A stretch of 50,669 nucleotides of DNA from an uncultured Burkholderiales bacterium (GTDB lineage: Bacteria > Pseudomonadota > Gammaproteobacteria > Burkholderiales > Burkholderiaceae_C). Location of the stretch: assembly GCA_937927685.1 (NCBI GenBank), contig CALBSC010000097.1, positions 1 through 50,669 of the forward strand, written 5' to 3'. Position 1 is the stretch's first letter. Every line of letters begins with the position of its first letter. Of the stretch, positions 32,931 to 43,013 are shown one piece after another. Both the position numbers and the translations under genes were made by a program. The notes below the pieces were generated by a model. It made no database searches and was not told where the DNA came from. It saw only the letters and a list, made by a program, of their open reading frames with translations.

Positions 32931-33071
32931 CACACTCCCTGGGTCTGCGAGAAAAACGTGTGGCAGTTGAACACGGACTGCCGCCGTGGAGATTCGCCAA
33001 CGCGACAGTCCGAGCACGGCTGTGGGGCATTGTGCCCGAGCGCTGATGCCGGGTGACTCGAGGGGGGTGGG

Positions 33072-34064
33072 TTACAACGGCTTGAAGTTCATGGCCTTGA
33101 CCACCTTGCCCCAGTTCGCGACATCGCGTGTGAGCAATTCGGTGAAGAACTCAGGCGGCTCGGTGTGGATATCCAGACCCAGTTTTTTCATGCGCTCGCG
33201 CACATCGGGTTGCTGCAGGGCCCAGTTGATTTCCTTGTTGAGCAAGGCCACGATGTCCTTGGGCACGCCGGTCGGTGCGATCATCCCAAACCACCCGCCC
33301 GAGGTGAAGCCCGGCAGTGTTTCCGAGATGGTGGGCACGTTGGGATAGTCGGGCGAGCGGGTGGCGCGGGCAATGCCCAGCAAACGCAGCTTGCCCGAGT
33401 CCACCAGGGGTTGTACTGAAATGAACGAACCCATGGACGCCTGGATTTCGCCGCCCAGCATCTGGGTGAACACATCGCTCATCGCGCGATAAGGCACGTG
33501 CATGTACTCGAAGCCCGCCATCAGGCGGAACTGCTCGGTGGCGAAATGCAGGAAGGCGCCTTCCCCGTTGGTGCCAAAGGTGAGCTTGCCCGGGTTGGCT
33601 TTGCCGTAGTCGATCAATTCCTGCACGGTCTTGAAAGGCGTCTTGGGGCTCACGACCAGTCCCAGGAAATTGGAAGCCATCATGGCCACGGGCGTGAAGT
33701 CCTTGCGTGCGTCATACGCCACTTTGGAATAGGCCAGCGGCACGATCACCATATTGCCGCCCTGACCGCAACCCAGGGTGTAGCCGTCCGGGGCCGCTTG
33801 TTTGATCAAGGTCAGGCCCAGTTGACCTGCCGAGCCGGCGCGGTTGTCGATCACGACGGCCTGGCCCAGTCGCTCGGTGAGTTTGGGGGCCACCAGACGC
33901 GAAAGGATGTCGCAACTGTCGCCACTGCCCGCCGGTACGATGATACGAATGGGTTTGTTGGGGTAAGGTTGCGCTTGTGCCGTCCCCACCAGGCTGCTGC
34001 ACAGACCGGCTGCCAGCAGGGCCGGCGTGACCCAGCGGGAGAGTTGACGAAACACACGACGCAT
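33072..34064 (-). CDS. Bug-family tripartite tricarboxylate transporter receptor
   Basis: A 330-residue periplasmic binding protein from the ATG at 34064, which has a GAGG site and a normal signal peptide (LSRWVTPALLAAGLCSSLVGTAQAQ); the open frame extends 52 codons upstream without support. The ligand loop is unusual, VPAGSGDSCDILSRLVAP instead of the common FPPGG-x2-D, and the second loop is DNRAGSAGQLGLT. It is divergent from the luciferase-like monooxygenase (239 bases between starts), suggesting shared control and that it may deliver the monooxygenase substrate. Confidence 0.91.
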   Translation of the reverse strand: MRRVFRQLSRWVTPALLAAGLCSSLVGTAQAQPYPNKPIRIIVPAGSGDSCDILSRLVAPKLTERLGQAVVIDNRAGSAGQLGLTLIKQAAPDGYTLGCGQGGNMVIVPLAYSKVAYDARKDFTPVAMMASNFLGLVVSPKTPFKTVQELIDYGKANPGKLTFGTNGEGAFLHFATEQFRLMAGFEYMHVPYRAMSDVFTQMLGGEIQASMGSFISVQPLVDSGKLRLLGIARATRSPDYPNVPTISETLPGFTSGGWFGMIAPTGVPKDIVALLNKEINWALQQPDVRERMKKLGLDIHTEPPEFFTELLTRDVANWGKVVKAMNFKPL

Positions 34065-34141
34065 GATGGACCTCGACTTGTCTGGGGGCGCCGCAGCGCC
34101 TGTTCCGGTGAATCCGCCCCCGGTGAGCGGGGCCGGCCATG

Positions 34142-34157
34142 CCGCTCCTGGGAGCGG
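34142..34157. other. Inverted repeats in the divergent Bug/monooxygenase spacer
   Basis: CCGCTCC-TG-GGAGCGG is a perfect 7-bp dyad, and a second one (GCCCC at 34116-34120 with GGGGC at 34129-34133) lies just before it. They sit in the leader of the Bug gene on the minus strand and could be RNA hairpins or operator half-sites; the GC-rich composition makes chance formation quite possible. Confidence 0.3.
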
Positions 34158-34303
34158 GGCGATGAGCGAAATGTAGCGCAGCCGGACAGTCTTTCGCGTG
34201 GAGTGTCCCTGCATTTCCATAGGCTATCGTGCAGGCGACAGGAAGCCCGGGTCGGGCTGGCCCAGAATCCGAGTCACTTTCGGCCACTGTCTGGATGGAT
34301 GCC

Positions 34304-35437
34304 ATGCGCCTCGGTTACTTCACCATGCCCCTTCACCCGCTGGAGCGGGACACCACCCAAACCCTGCAGGAAGACCGCGAGATCATCATCCTGGCGGACC
34401 AGCTGGGCTTTTACGACGCCTTCGTGGGCGAGCACCTGACCGACAAAGCCGAGAACGTCACCAACAGCCTGGTGTTCCAGGCCACGCTGATCAACGACAC
34501 CAAGCAGATCATGCTGGGCACGGGGACGTCCAACCTGTCGCACTCGCACCCGACCCTGATCGCCTCGCAGTGTGCAATGTTTGATCATCTGGCCAAGGGA
34601 CGTTTCATCTTTGGTATCAGCCCGGGCGCACTGGCTTCCGACGCCGAGGCGCTGGGCATCCTGGACCAGGACCGCAACAAGATTTTTGCCGAGGCGATTG
34701 ACGTCATCCTGGCAATCTGGGAACGTCACCCCCCCTACGACATTGACTTTCCCGACAACCGCTTCAAGGTCAGCACGCGCATCACCAGCGTGCCGGCCAT
34801 TGGTCGTGGCGAGTTGATGAAGCCCTATCAGAACCGACGGCCCGAGATCGTGGGCACGGTGGTGGCGCCGCATTCCAAGGGCGTCATTGCCATGGGCCAG
34901 CGTGACTTCCACCCCATGTCGGCCAACTTTCTGTTGTCGCAATGGTTGCCCAGCCACTGGGCCAACTACGCCCAGGGCAAGCAGGCCGTGGGGCAGGTGG
35001 CGCAAGCCAGCGATTGGCGCGTGGCCCGAACCATCTTTGTGGCTGACGATGAGGCCACTGCACAGGCCTACGGCAAGGCCGACGCCAACAGCCCCTACCG
35101 TTACTACTACCGGCAGATGCTCACCAAGATGAAGATGTCCAAGCGCCATGTCATCTTCAAGCGCCACGCCGATGAGGACGACAGCCTGCTCACCCTCGAG
35201 CGCGTGCTGGACGACCTGGTCATCTGCGGCACCGTGAACCAGGTGGTGGACCAGATCCTCGCGCTGCGCGAGGAGGTGGGGGACTTTGGCGAGCTGGTCT
35301 ATGCCGGCATGGACCAGGTCGATCCCCGTCTGGCGCGCCGCTCGATGGAGCTGATGGCACAGGAGGTGATGCCGCGGGTCAACGAAGCCATCCGCCAGGG
35401 CTGGAAGATCAACGCCAACGCCGCGGCCACCGCCTGA
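34304..35437 (+). CDS. Luciferase-like (LLM class) flavin-dependent monooxygenase
   Basis: A 377-residue protein; ATG 34304 is used (MRLGYFTMPLHPL), although in-frame ATG 34295 gives three more residues. Bacterial-luciferase-fold segments include DQLGFYDAFVGEHLTD, GTGTSNLSHSHPTLIASQCAMFDHLAKGRF with the canonical flavin-facing region, and GISPGALASDAEALG. The C-terminal part has VCGTVNQVVDQILALREEVGDF-like elements (here ICGTVNQVV). Homologues use FMNH2 from a reductase (possibly the protein at 32433-32930) to oxygenate alkanes, sulfonates, cyclic ketones or similar substrates. The actual substrate is unknown. Confidence 0.92.
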   Translation: MRLGYFTMPLHPLERDTTQTLQEDREIIILADQLGFYDAFVGEHLTDKAENVTNSLVFQATLINDTKQIMLGTGTSNLSHSHPTLIASQCAMFDHLAKGRFIFGISPGALASDAEALGILDQDRNKIFAEAIDVILAIWERHPPYDIDFPDNRFKVSTRITSVPAIGRGELMKPYQNRRPEIVGTVVAPHSKGVIAMGQRDFHPMSANFLLSQWLPSHWANYAQGKQAVGQVAQASDWRVARTIFVADDEATAQAYGKADANSPYRYYYRQMLTKMKMSKRHVIFKRHADEDDSLLTLERVLDDLVICGTVNQVVDQILALREEVGDFGELVYAGMDQVDPRLARRSMELMAQEVMPRVNEAIRQGWKINANAAATA

Positions 35438-35507
35438 GACCCTCAGCCGGCGTCGGTCGGCGCTGGACGGGATTCCCTCTACAATTTTCCCTTTTGAAGG
35501 GGAAATC

Positions 35508-36278
35508 ATGCTGAAGGGAAAAACCGCACTGGTCACCGGCTCCACCAGCGGCATTGGTCTGGGCATCGCCCTGTCATTGGCCAAAGAAGGCGCCCGCATC
35601 ATCCTGAACGGGTTTGGTGACAGCCAGCCCGCCATCGACGCGGTCAAGGCCCTTGGTGTGGACGTGCGTTACCACGGTGCCGACATGTCCAAGCCCGAAC
35701 AGATCGCTGACATGATGGCTTTCGCTGCCGCAGAGCTGGGCCGTGTGGATGTGCTGGTCAACAACGCCGGCATCCAGCATGTGTCACCGGTCGATGACTT
35801 TCCTGTCGATCGCTGGGATGCGGTGATCGCCATCAACCTCTCCAGCGCCTTTCACACCACCCGCCTGGCCTTGCCCGCGATGCGCGAAGCCAAGTGGGGA
35901 CGCATCATCAACGTTGCATCCACCCACGGCCTGGTGGCGTCAGCCAACAAGTCGGCCTATGTGGCGGCCAAGCACGGCATTGTGGGCCTCACCAAAGCAG
36001 TGGCCCTGGAAGCGGCCACGTCCGGGGTGACGGTCAACGCTATCTGCCCCGGCTGGGTGCTGACCCCGCTGGTCGAAAAACAGATTCTGGCCAGGGCCCA
36101 GGCCGCCGGCATCAGCCGCGAGCAGGCCGAGCGCGAGTTGCTGGGCGAAAAACAGCCGTCGCTGCGCTTCACCACCCCCGAGCAGTTGGGCGGGCTCGCG
36201 GTGTTCATGTGTTCTCCCGCCGGCGACAACGTGTGCGGTGCGGCCTGGAACGTGGACGGCGGCTGGGTGGCCCAGTAA
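35508..36278 (+). CDS. 3-hydroxybutyrate dehydrogenase
   Basis: A 256-residue short-chain dehydrogenase. The cofactor loop is VTGSTSGIGLGIA, with NNAGIQHVSPVDDF, the catalytic Tyr-Lys in YVAAKHGIVGLTKAVAL and the VCPGWVLTPLVEKQI-type region (here ICPGWVLTPLVEKQI), all characteristic of bacterial D-3-hydroxybutyrate dehydrogenases. It interconverts 3-hydroxybutyrate and acetoacetate with NAD. An AAGGGGAAA site precedes the ATG, and TACAAT at 35480-35485 is a possible -10 element. It follows the LLM monooxygenase by 70 bases and faces the BKACE gene, whose product can be acetoacetate. Confidence 0.93.
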   Translation: MLKGKTALVTGSTSGIGLGIALSLAKEGARIILNGFGDSQPAIDAVKALGVDVRYHGADMSKPEQIADMMAFAAAELGRVDVLVNNAGIQHVSPVDDFPVDRWDAVIAINLSSAFHTTRLALPAMREAKWGRIINVASTHGLVASANKSAYVAAKHGIVGLTKAVALEAATSGVTVNAICPGWVLTPLVEKQILARAQAAGISREQAERELLGEKQPSLRFTTPEQLGGLAVFMCSPAGDNVCGAAWNVDGGWVAQ

Positions 36279-36287
36279 GCCAGACAA

Positions 36288-36317
36288 CCGGCTGCACTGT
36301 TGATGCAGGGCAGCCGG
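36288..36317. terminator. Hairpin between convergent dehydrogenase and BKACE genes
   Basis: CCGGCTGC (36288-36295) pairs with GCAGCCGG (36310-36317) around a 14-base loop that can itself pair. There is no good T-tract on either side, so it may be a weak bidirectional terminator or transcript-end structure. Confidence 0.4.
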
Positions 36318-36382
36318 GGAGTTCATCTGAATAAACCCGGGCATTGACGGCGCGAGCAACCACGCACCCGCCCGGGTTGGCG

Positions 36383-37321
36383 TCAGAAGCCGACGTTTGC
36401 CCCGCCCTTGAGCTTGAGGATCTCACGCGCTTCGTCGGGTGTGGCGATTTCGAGCGACAGCGCCTCGATGATCGAGCGAATGCGCCGCACCTGCTGGGCG
36501 TTGGTCTGCGCCAGCGTGCCGGGTGAATCCCACAGAGAATCTTCCAGCCCCACGCGCACATTGCCGCCCAGGACAACCGACATGTTGGCCGTGGGCATCT
36601 GGTGACGACCCGCGCCCAGGACCGACCACACATAGTCGTTGCCAAACAGACGGTCGGCGGTTTGCTTCATTTGCATCACGTGCTCAGGGTGCGGGCCAAT
36701 GCCGCCCAGAATACCGAACACCGACTGGATGAACAGCGGCGGCTCAACGATCTGGCGCTCCAGAAAGTGCGCGGCTGTGTACAGATGGCCGAGGTCGTAG
36801 CACTCGATCTCGAAGCGCGTCTGGTTGGCGCGACACGACTCCAGGATGTACTGGATATCCGCAAAGGTGTTCTTGAAGATGCGGCTGTCCGAGCCGGCCA
36901 GGTAGGGCTCTTCCCACGGGTGTTGCCAGTTCTTGTAGCGGCTGAGCATGGGGTACAGGCCGAAGTTCATCGAACCCATGTTGAGCGAGGCGACTTCCGG
37001 TTTGAGTTGAAGTGCCGGTTGCAGTCGCTCTTCCACGTCCATGGTGGGCGCACCGCCGGTGGTGAAGTTGATGACCACGTCGGAGCGCGACTTGATGTCA
37101 TTGGCAAACTCGCGGAAGTAGGCCGGGTCCTGGGTGGGCTGCCCGGTCTTGGGGTCGCGAGCGTGCAGGTGCACGATGGCCGCACCGGCCTCTGCCGCGC
37201 CTACCGCCGCATCGGCGATTTCCTGCGGGGTGATCGGCAAATGCGGCGACATCGTCGGCGTGTGGATAGCGCCCGTCACGGCGCAGGTAATGATGACTTT
37301 GCGTTTCGGGCGGTAGGCCAT
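36383..37321 (-). CDS. Beta-keto acid cleavage enzyme (BKACE, DUF849)
   Basis: A 312-residue TIM-barrel enzyme from ATG 37321, preceded by AGGAGTT. BKACE features are VIITCAVTGAIHTP (N-terminal strand), AAIVHLHARDPKTG with the metal-binding HxH, INFTTGGAP, FEIECYDLGHL and GAGRHQMP. The family condenses a beta-keto acid with acetyl-CoA to give acetoacetate and a new acyl-CoA. Substrate specificity varies widely (aminohexanoate, dehydrocarnitine and others). It is in an operon with the GlcG/HbpS gene upstream (17-base gap) and faces a 3-hydroxybutyrate dehydrogenase that could use its acetoacetate. Confidence 0.94.
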   Translation of the reverse strand: MAYRPKRKVIITCAVTGAIHTPTMSPHLPITPQEIADAAVGAAEAGAAIVHLHARDPKTGQPTQDPAYFREFANDIKSRSDVVINFTTGGAPTMDVEERLQPALQLKPEVASLNMGSMNFGLYPMLSRYKNWQHPWEEPYLAGSDSRIFKNTFADIQYILESCRANQTRFEIECYDLGHLYTAAHFLERQIVEPPLFIQSVFGILGGIGPHPEHVMQMKQTADRLFGNDYVWSVLGAGRHQMPTANMSVVLGGNVRVGLEDSLWDSPGTLAQTNAQQVRRIRSIIEALSLEIATPDEAREILKLKGGANVGF

Positions 37322-37338
37322 AGAGAACTCCTGTGTGA

Positions 37339-37764
37339 TCAACCGTGCTGCAAGCCCACCGACTTGACGCCGGCGATGCAGATTTCCTCGTCCTGGTCAC
37401 CGGTGCCACCGCTGGCCCCCACCGCGCCGATGATCTTGCCGGCCGCGTCCTTGATGACCACGGCACCGGGCTGAGGCAGGAACTTGCCGTCTGACGTGGC
37501 CGAGAGGGAGACGAAGAAATTGGGGTTGTCCTTGGCACGCTCGGCCAGGGTGCGGCTGGAGACGCCCATCCCGGCGGCGCCCCAGGCCTTGGCACGGGCG
37601 ACATCAAAGCGGAACATGCTGGCACCATCCTCGCGCGCATAGCTGATCAGTTGGCCAGCGGCATCCAGCACCGCCACCCCCATGGGCTGGTAACCGGCCT
37701 GGTTGGAAGCCTGCAAGGCGGCCGCGATGATGCGTTGGGCCTGGTCGAGGGTGAGTGTGGTCAT
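37339..37764 (-). CDS. GlcG/HbpS family (DUF336) protein
   Basis: A 141-residue protein from ATG 37764. It has the typical heme-degrading/GlcG-like pattern: TLDQAQRIIAAALQAS, PMGVAVLDAAGQLISYARED, FRFDVARAKAWGAAGMG, GAVVIKDAAGKIIGAVGASGGTG and DEEICIAGV. Members bind heme or cobalamin-like ligands, or accompany glycolate and diol oxidation genes; the role is often unclear. It is cytoplasmic (no signal peptide) and is the first gene of a two-gene transcript with BKACE. Confidence 0.92.
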   Translation of the reverse strand: MTTLTLDQAQRIIAAALQASNQAGYQPMGVAVLDAAGQLISYAREDGASMFRFDVARAKAWGAAGMGVSSRTLAERAKDNPNFFVSLSATSDGKFLPQPGAVVIKDAAGKIIGAVGASGGTGDQDEEICIAGVKSVGLQHG

Positions 37765-37913
37765 GGCGAACGTCCTGGGTAAGGGGTGTGGAAGGGTGCC
37801 CACCAGCAAGGCCAGGTGCACCGGTTTGACTGTCGTGCAAATTATGCGGGAGTCGACGCGCTTGTGCTGTAACGCGGGTTTCAGGTTGAGCGACCCTTAA
37901 AATTCACGCCTCC

Positions 37914-38894
37914 ATGAACATTCCCGCCTGGCGACTTTCGGTGGCTCCCATGATGGACTGGACCGACAGGCATTGCCGGTACTTCCATCGCCAGATCACC
38001 CAGCACACATTGCTCTACACCGAGATGGTCACCACCGGTGCGCTGCTGCATGGCGATGTGCCCAGGCATTTGCGTTTTGATGTGAGCGAGCACCCGGTGG
38101 CCTTGCAACTCGGGGGCAGCGAGCCCGAGGACCTGGCCCGTTGTGCACGGTTGGCCCAGGAATGGGGCTACGACGAGGTCAACCTCAATTGCGGCTGCCC
38201 GTCCGAGCGCGTGCAACGCGGTGCCTTCGGCGCCTGCCTGATGGCTGAACCCCAACTCGTGGCGGATGGCGTGAAGGCCATGCGCGACGCCACCTCCTTG
38301 CCCGTCACCGTCAAGCACCGCATTGGTCTGGACCAGGTGGAGAGTCTGGACATGGTGGTGGAGTTCATCACACGGGTGAGCGAGGCGGGTTGCCAGCACT
38401 TCATCGTGCATGCCCGCAATGCCTGGCTCAAAGGCTTGTCGCCCAAGGAAAACCGGGAGATACCGCCACTGCGATACGAGGTGGTCACCCAACTCAAGCG
38501 CATGTTCCCCCAGTTGACGCTGATACTCAACGGCGGTCTCCAGACCAATGAGCAGATCGCGACACAGTTGTCGCTGGTCGACGGCGTCATGGTGGGGCGC
38601 GAGGCGTATCACAACCCGTGGCTCATGGCCGAGTGGGATGCGCGCTTTTACCGCCAGGCCTCACGTGCGCCCGATCGGGAAGCCGTGGAACTCGCGATGG
38701 TGGACTACATGGAGCGTGAGGCGCGCGAACACGGCGTGGGGTGGTACTCCATCGCCCGGCACATGCTGGGTCTGTGGCATGGGCAGCCAGGCGCACGACG
38801 CTGGCGTCAGGTGTGGAGCGATCACCACCTGAAGGAGCGCTCGCCGCGCGAGGTGAGCGCGCGCGCGAAGTCGGCGCGCATCGGCCTGGTCTGA
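37914..38894 (+). CDS. dusA: tRNA-dihydrouridine synthase A
   Basis: A 326-residue FMN-dependent enzyme that reduces uridine in the D loop of tRNA. The DusA subgroup signature is near the N-terminus (SVAPMMDWTDRHCRYFHR); then ALQLGGSEPEDLA, VNLNCGCPSERVQRGAFGACLM with the catalytic cysteine (GCPS), VKHRIGLD, FIVHARNAWLKGLSPKENR and VMVGREAYHNPW. Length and motifs are intact. It is a single housekeeping gene, unrelated to its catabolic neighbours; it may mark the edge between two accessory clusters. Confidence 0.95.
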   Translation: MNIPAWRLSVAPMMDWTDRHCRYFHRQITQHTLLYTEMVTTGALLHGDVPRHLRFDVSEHPVALQLGGSEPEDLARCARLAQEWGYDEVNLNCGCPSERVQRGAFGACLMAEPQLVADGVKAMRDATSLPVTVKHRIGLDQVESLDMVVEFITRVSEAGCQHFIVHARNAWLKGLSPKENREIPPLRYEVVTQLKRMFPQLTLILNGGLQTNEQIATQLSLVDGVMVGREAYHNPWLMAEWDARFYRQASRAPDREAVELAMVDYMEREAREHGVGWYSIARHMLGLWHGQPGARRWRQVWSDHHLKERSPREVSARAKSARIGLV

Positions 38895-38975
38895 GGGGTG
38901 ACAGGCTCAAGGAGCCTGGGTGACGTCCTGTCGATGCCGGCGGCCGGGTCCGTGGCGGCGGTGGCCAGTGGCGCG

Positions 38976-39611
38976 TCAGTTCGCCGCTTCCAACCCGCTC
39001 AGAAAGTGCTCGCGCATGCGCTGTGCACTGGACACCGCATCCCTCGACTGCAAGGCCTGCAGCAGCAGCCGGTGCTCCTGCAGGGATTCACTGATACGCC
39101 CTGACTTGAGCAGGGACTGGTGGCGGTTGAGCTTCATCACCTTGCGCAGGTCCGCCACCATCTGTTCGCGCCAGCGGTTGTCAGCCAGTTGCAGCAGACG
39201 CTGGTGGAACTCCTCGTTGATGCGAAAGAAGGCCTCGCGGTCGCCCTGGGCCCGCTCCAATGATTGGTGCAACTCGGCCAGCGACTGCAATTCCGCCTCG
39301 CTGGCGCGTTCGGCCACGACGCCGGCCGCATCCGATTCCAGCAACGCCAGCAGGTGGTACACGTCGGTCAGGTCTTTCTCGTTGACCTCGGTCACATAGG
39401 CGCCGCGCCGCATCTTCATGGTGACCAGACCCTCGGCCGCCAACACTTTCAGTGCTTCACGCAGGGGGGTGCGGCTGATGCCGTAGGCCTCGGCAATCTT
39501 CACCTCGTCAATCCAGCTGCCAGGCTCAAGTTCGCGCGCGAAGATGCGCTGGCGCAGCAATTCCGCGACTTCTTCATAGAGTGCGCGAGGGGTGAGGGTG
39601 ATGGCGGCCAT
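38976..39611 (-). CDS. GntR-family regulator with FCD ligand domain
   Basis: A 211-residue repressor-type protein. The N-terminal winged helix-turn-helix includes ELLRQRIFARELEPGSWIDEVKIAEAYGISRTPLREALKVLAAEGLV. The C-terminal FCD domain (about 80-211) has the metal/acid-binding residues spaced as in FadR-C proteins (ALLESDAAGVV, FRINEEFHQRLLQLADN, EHRLLLQALQSRDAVSSAQRMREH). It is divergent from the methylmalonyl-CoA mutase gene, with 170 bases between them, and an AT-rich inverted repeat lies in that spacer. The likely ligand is an organic acid or acyl-CoA of the propionate cluster. Confidence 0.93.
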   Translation of the reverse strand: MAAITLTPRALYEEVAELLRQRIFARELEPGSWIDEVKIAEAYGISRTPLREALKVLAAEGLVTMKMRRGAYVTEVNEKDLTDVYHLLALLESDAAGVVAERASEAELQSLAELHQSLERAQGDREAFFRINEEFHQRLLQLADNRWREQMVADLRKVMKLNRHQSLLKSGRISESLQEHRLLLQALQSRDAVSSAQRMREHFLSGLEAAN

Positions 39612-39635
39612 GGAGTTTTGTCAGTTTGTGTCAAT

Positions 39636-39651
39636 ATTATGCATCAATAAT
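39636..39651. promoter_or_regulatory. Putative GntR operator in the divergent spacer
   Basis: ATTAT-GCATCA-ATAAT is a 5+6+5 inverted repeat in the only AT-rich stretch between the GntR gene and the methylmalonyl-CoA mutase gene. It also overlaps a direct repeat (ATTATGCATCA and ATTATGAATAA). The position suits binding by the neighbouring GntR regulator to control both directions. Confidence 0.45.
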
Positions 39652-39781
39652 TATGAATAACGAGCGGGGATTTGGCCTAGAATCCCGGTTTGTGAGCGCG
39701 TCCTGGGCTGGCCCTTCACCCGCGACGATCGAGGGGGCAGCCCCTCAACTTCCGACACTTTATTGACCAAAGGCCATCGAT

Positions 39782-41938
<2,157 letters not shown>

Positions 41939-41966
41939 ACCCGCGATACCGAACCCTTGGTGACGC

Positions 41967-42980
41967 GTGACACCTGACCAACTCCTGCAAGGCTTGCTGC
42001 ATGGCGAGGCGCCCGCGCAGCGGCGTGCCATGGCCAAGTCCATCACCTTGCTGGAGTCCACCCGGGCCGATCATCGTCTGTCGGCCGATGAACTGTTGAC
42101 GGGTGTGTTGCCGCACACGGGGCGCTCGTTCCGGCTGGGTATCAGCGGGGTGCCGGGCGTGGGCAAGTCCACCTTCATCGAAGCCCTGGGTCTGTTTCTG
42201 ATTGGGCAGGGGCACCGCGTGGCGGTGCTGGCCGTTGATCCCTCGTCCACCGTGTCGGGCGGTTCCATCCTGGGAGACAAGACGCGCATGGAGCATTTGT
42301 CGGTGCACCCGCAGGCGTATATCCGTCCGAGCCCGTCCAGTGGCACGCTCGGCGGTGTGGCCGAGAAAACCCGTGAGGCCATGCTGGTGTGTGAAGCGGC
42401 TGGCTACGACGTGGTGATCGTCGAGACCGTGGGTGTGGGACAAAGCGAAACGGCCGTGGCCAACATGACCGACATGTTCTGCCTGCTGCAACTGCCCAAC
42501 GCGGGGGACGATTTGCAGGCCATCAAGAAGGGCGTGATGGAACTGGCCGATCTGGTGGTGATCAACAAGGCGGACATCGACCCCAACGCCGCGACGCGCG
42601 CCGAGGCGCAGATCACCAGCGCCCTGCGATTGCTGGGCCTGCACGGCAATCCCGATCACGCCCACCATGATGAGACCCTCTGGCACCCCCAGGTGGTGAA
42701 GATCAGTGCCTTGCTGGGGCAGGGCGTCGACGCCTTCTGGGCTGCCGTGAATGAATTCAAACGGCGGCAAGCGGGCAGCGGCAAACTCGTGCAACGGCGC
42801 GAGCGCCAGGCCCTGTCCTGGATGTGGGAGCGCATTGAAGCCGGCCTCAGGCAGTCGTTTCGAACCCAAACGCGCGTACAAACCCTGCTGCCTGAATTGA
42901 GTGAGCGCGTGCGACAGGGTCAGTTGGCCGCTTCCACCGCCGCAAGACAACTGCTCGACGCCTACCGGGCGGCGGGTTGA
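41967..42980 (+). CDS. meaB: MeaB/ArgK-type GTPase, methylmalonyl-CoA mutase chaperone
   Basis: A 337-residue G3E GTPase that protects and reloads cobalamin on methylmalonyl-CoA mutase. The start is GTG at 41967, giving MTPDQLLQGLLHGE. The P-loop GVPGVGKSTF is at residues 61-70, and the G3E features include VLAVDPSSTVSGGSILGDKTRM, IVETVGVGQSE and LVVINKADIDPNA (G4-type NKAD). It lies between the mutase and pccB genes, a standard operon position, 33 bases before the pccB start. Confidence 0.96.
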   Translation: MTPDQLLQGLLHGEAPAQRRAMAKSITLLESTRADHRLSADELLTGVLPHTGRSFRLGISGVPGVGKSTFIEALGLFLIGQGHRVAVLAVDPSSTVSGGSILGDKTRMEHLSVHPQAYIRPSPSSGTLGGVAEKTREAMLVCEAAGYDVVIVETVGVGQSETAVANMTDMFCLLQLPNAGDDLQAIKKGVMELADLVVINKADIDPNAATRAEAQITSALRLLGLHGNPDHAHHDETLWHPQVVKISALLGQGVDAFWAAVNEFKRRQAGSGKLVQRRERQALSWMWERIEAGLRQSFRTQTRVQTLLPELSERVRQGQLAASTAARQLLDAYRAAG

Positions 42981-43013
42981 TCCTATTTTTTCTGGAGAAC
43001 AGAGAGCATCACC

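Noticed and set aside
35486..35505. Hairpin TTTCCC/GGGAAA hiding the ribosome-binding site of the 3-hydroxybutyrate dehydrogenase gene
   Set aside because: If the TACAAT at 35480-35485 is the -10 element, transcription begins inside the hairpin and the RNA could not form it; composition alone makes such pairing likely.
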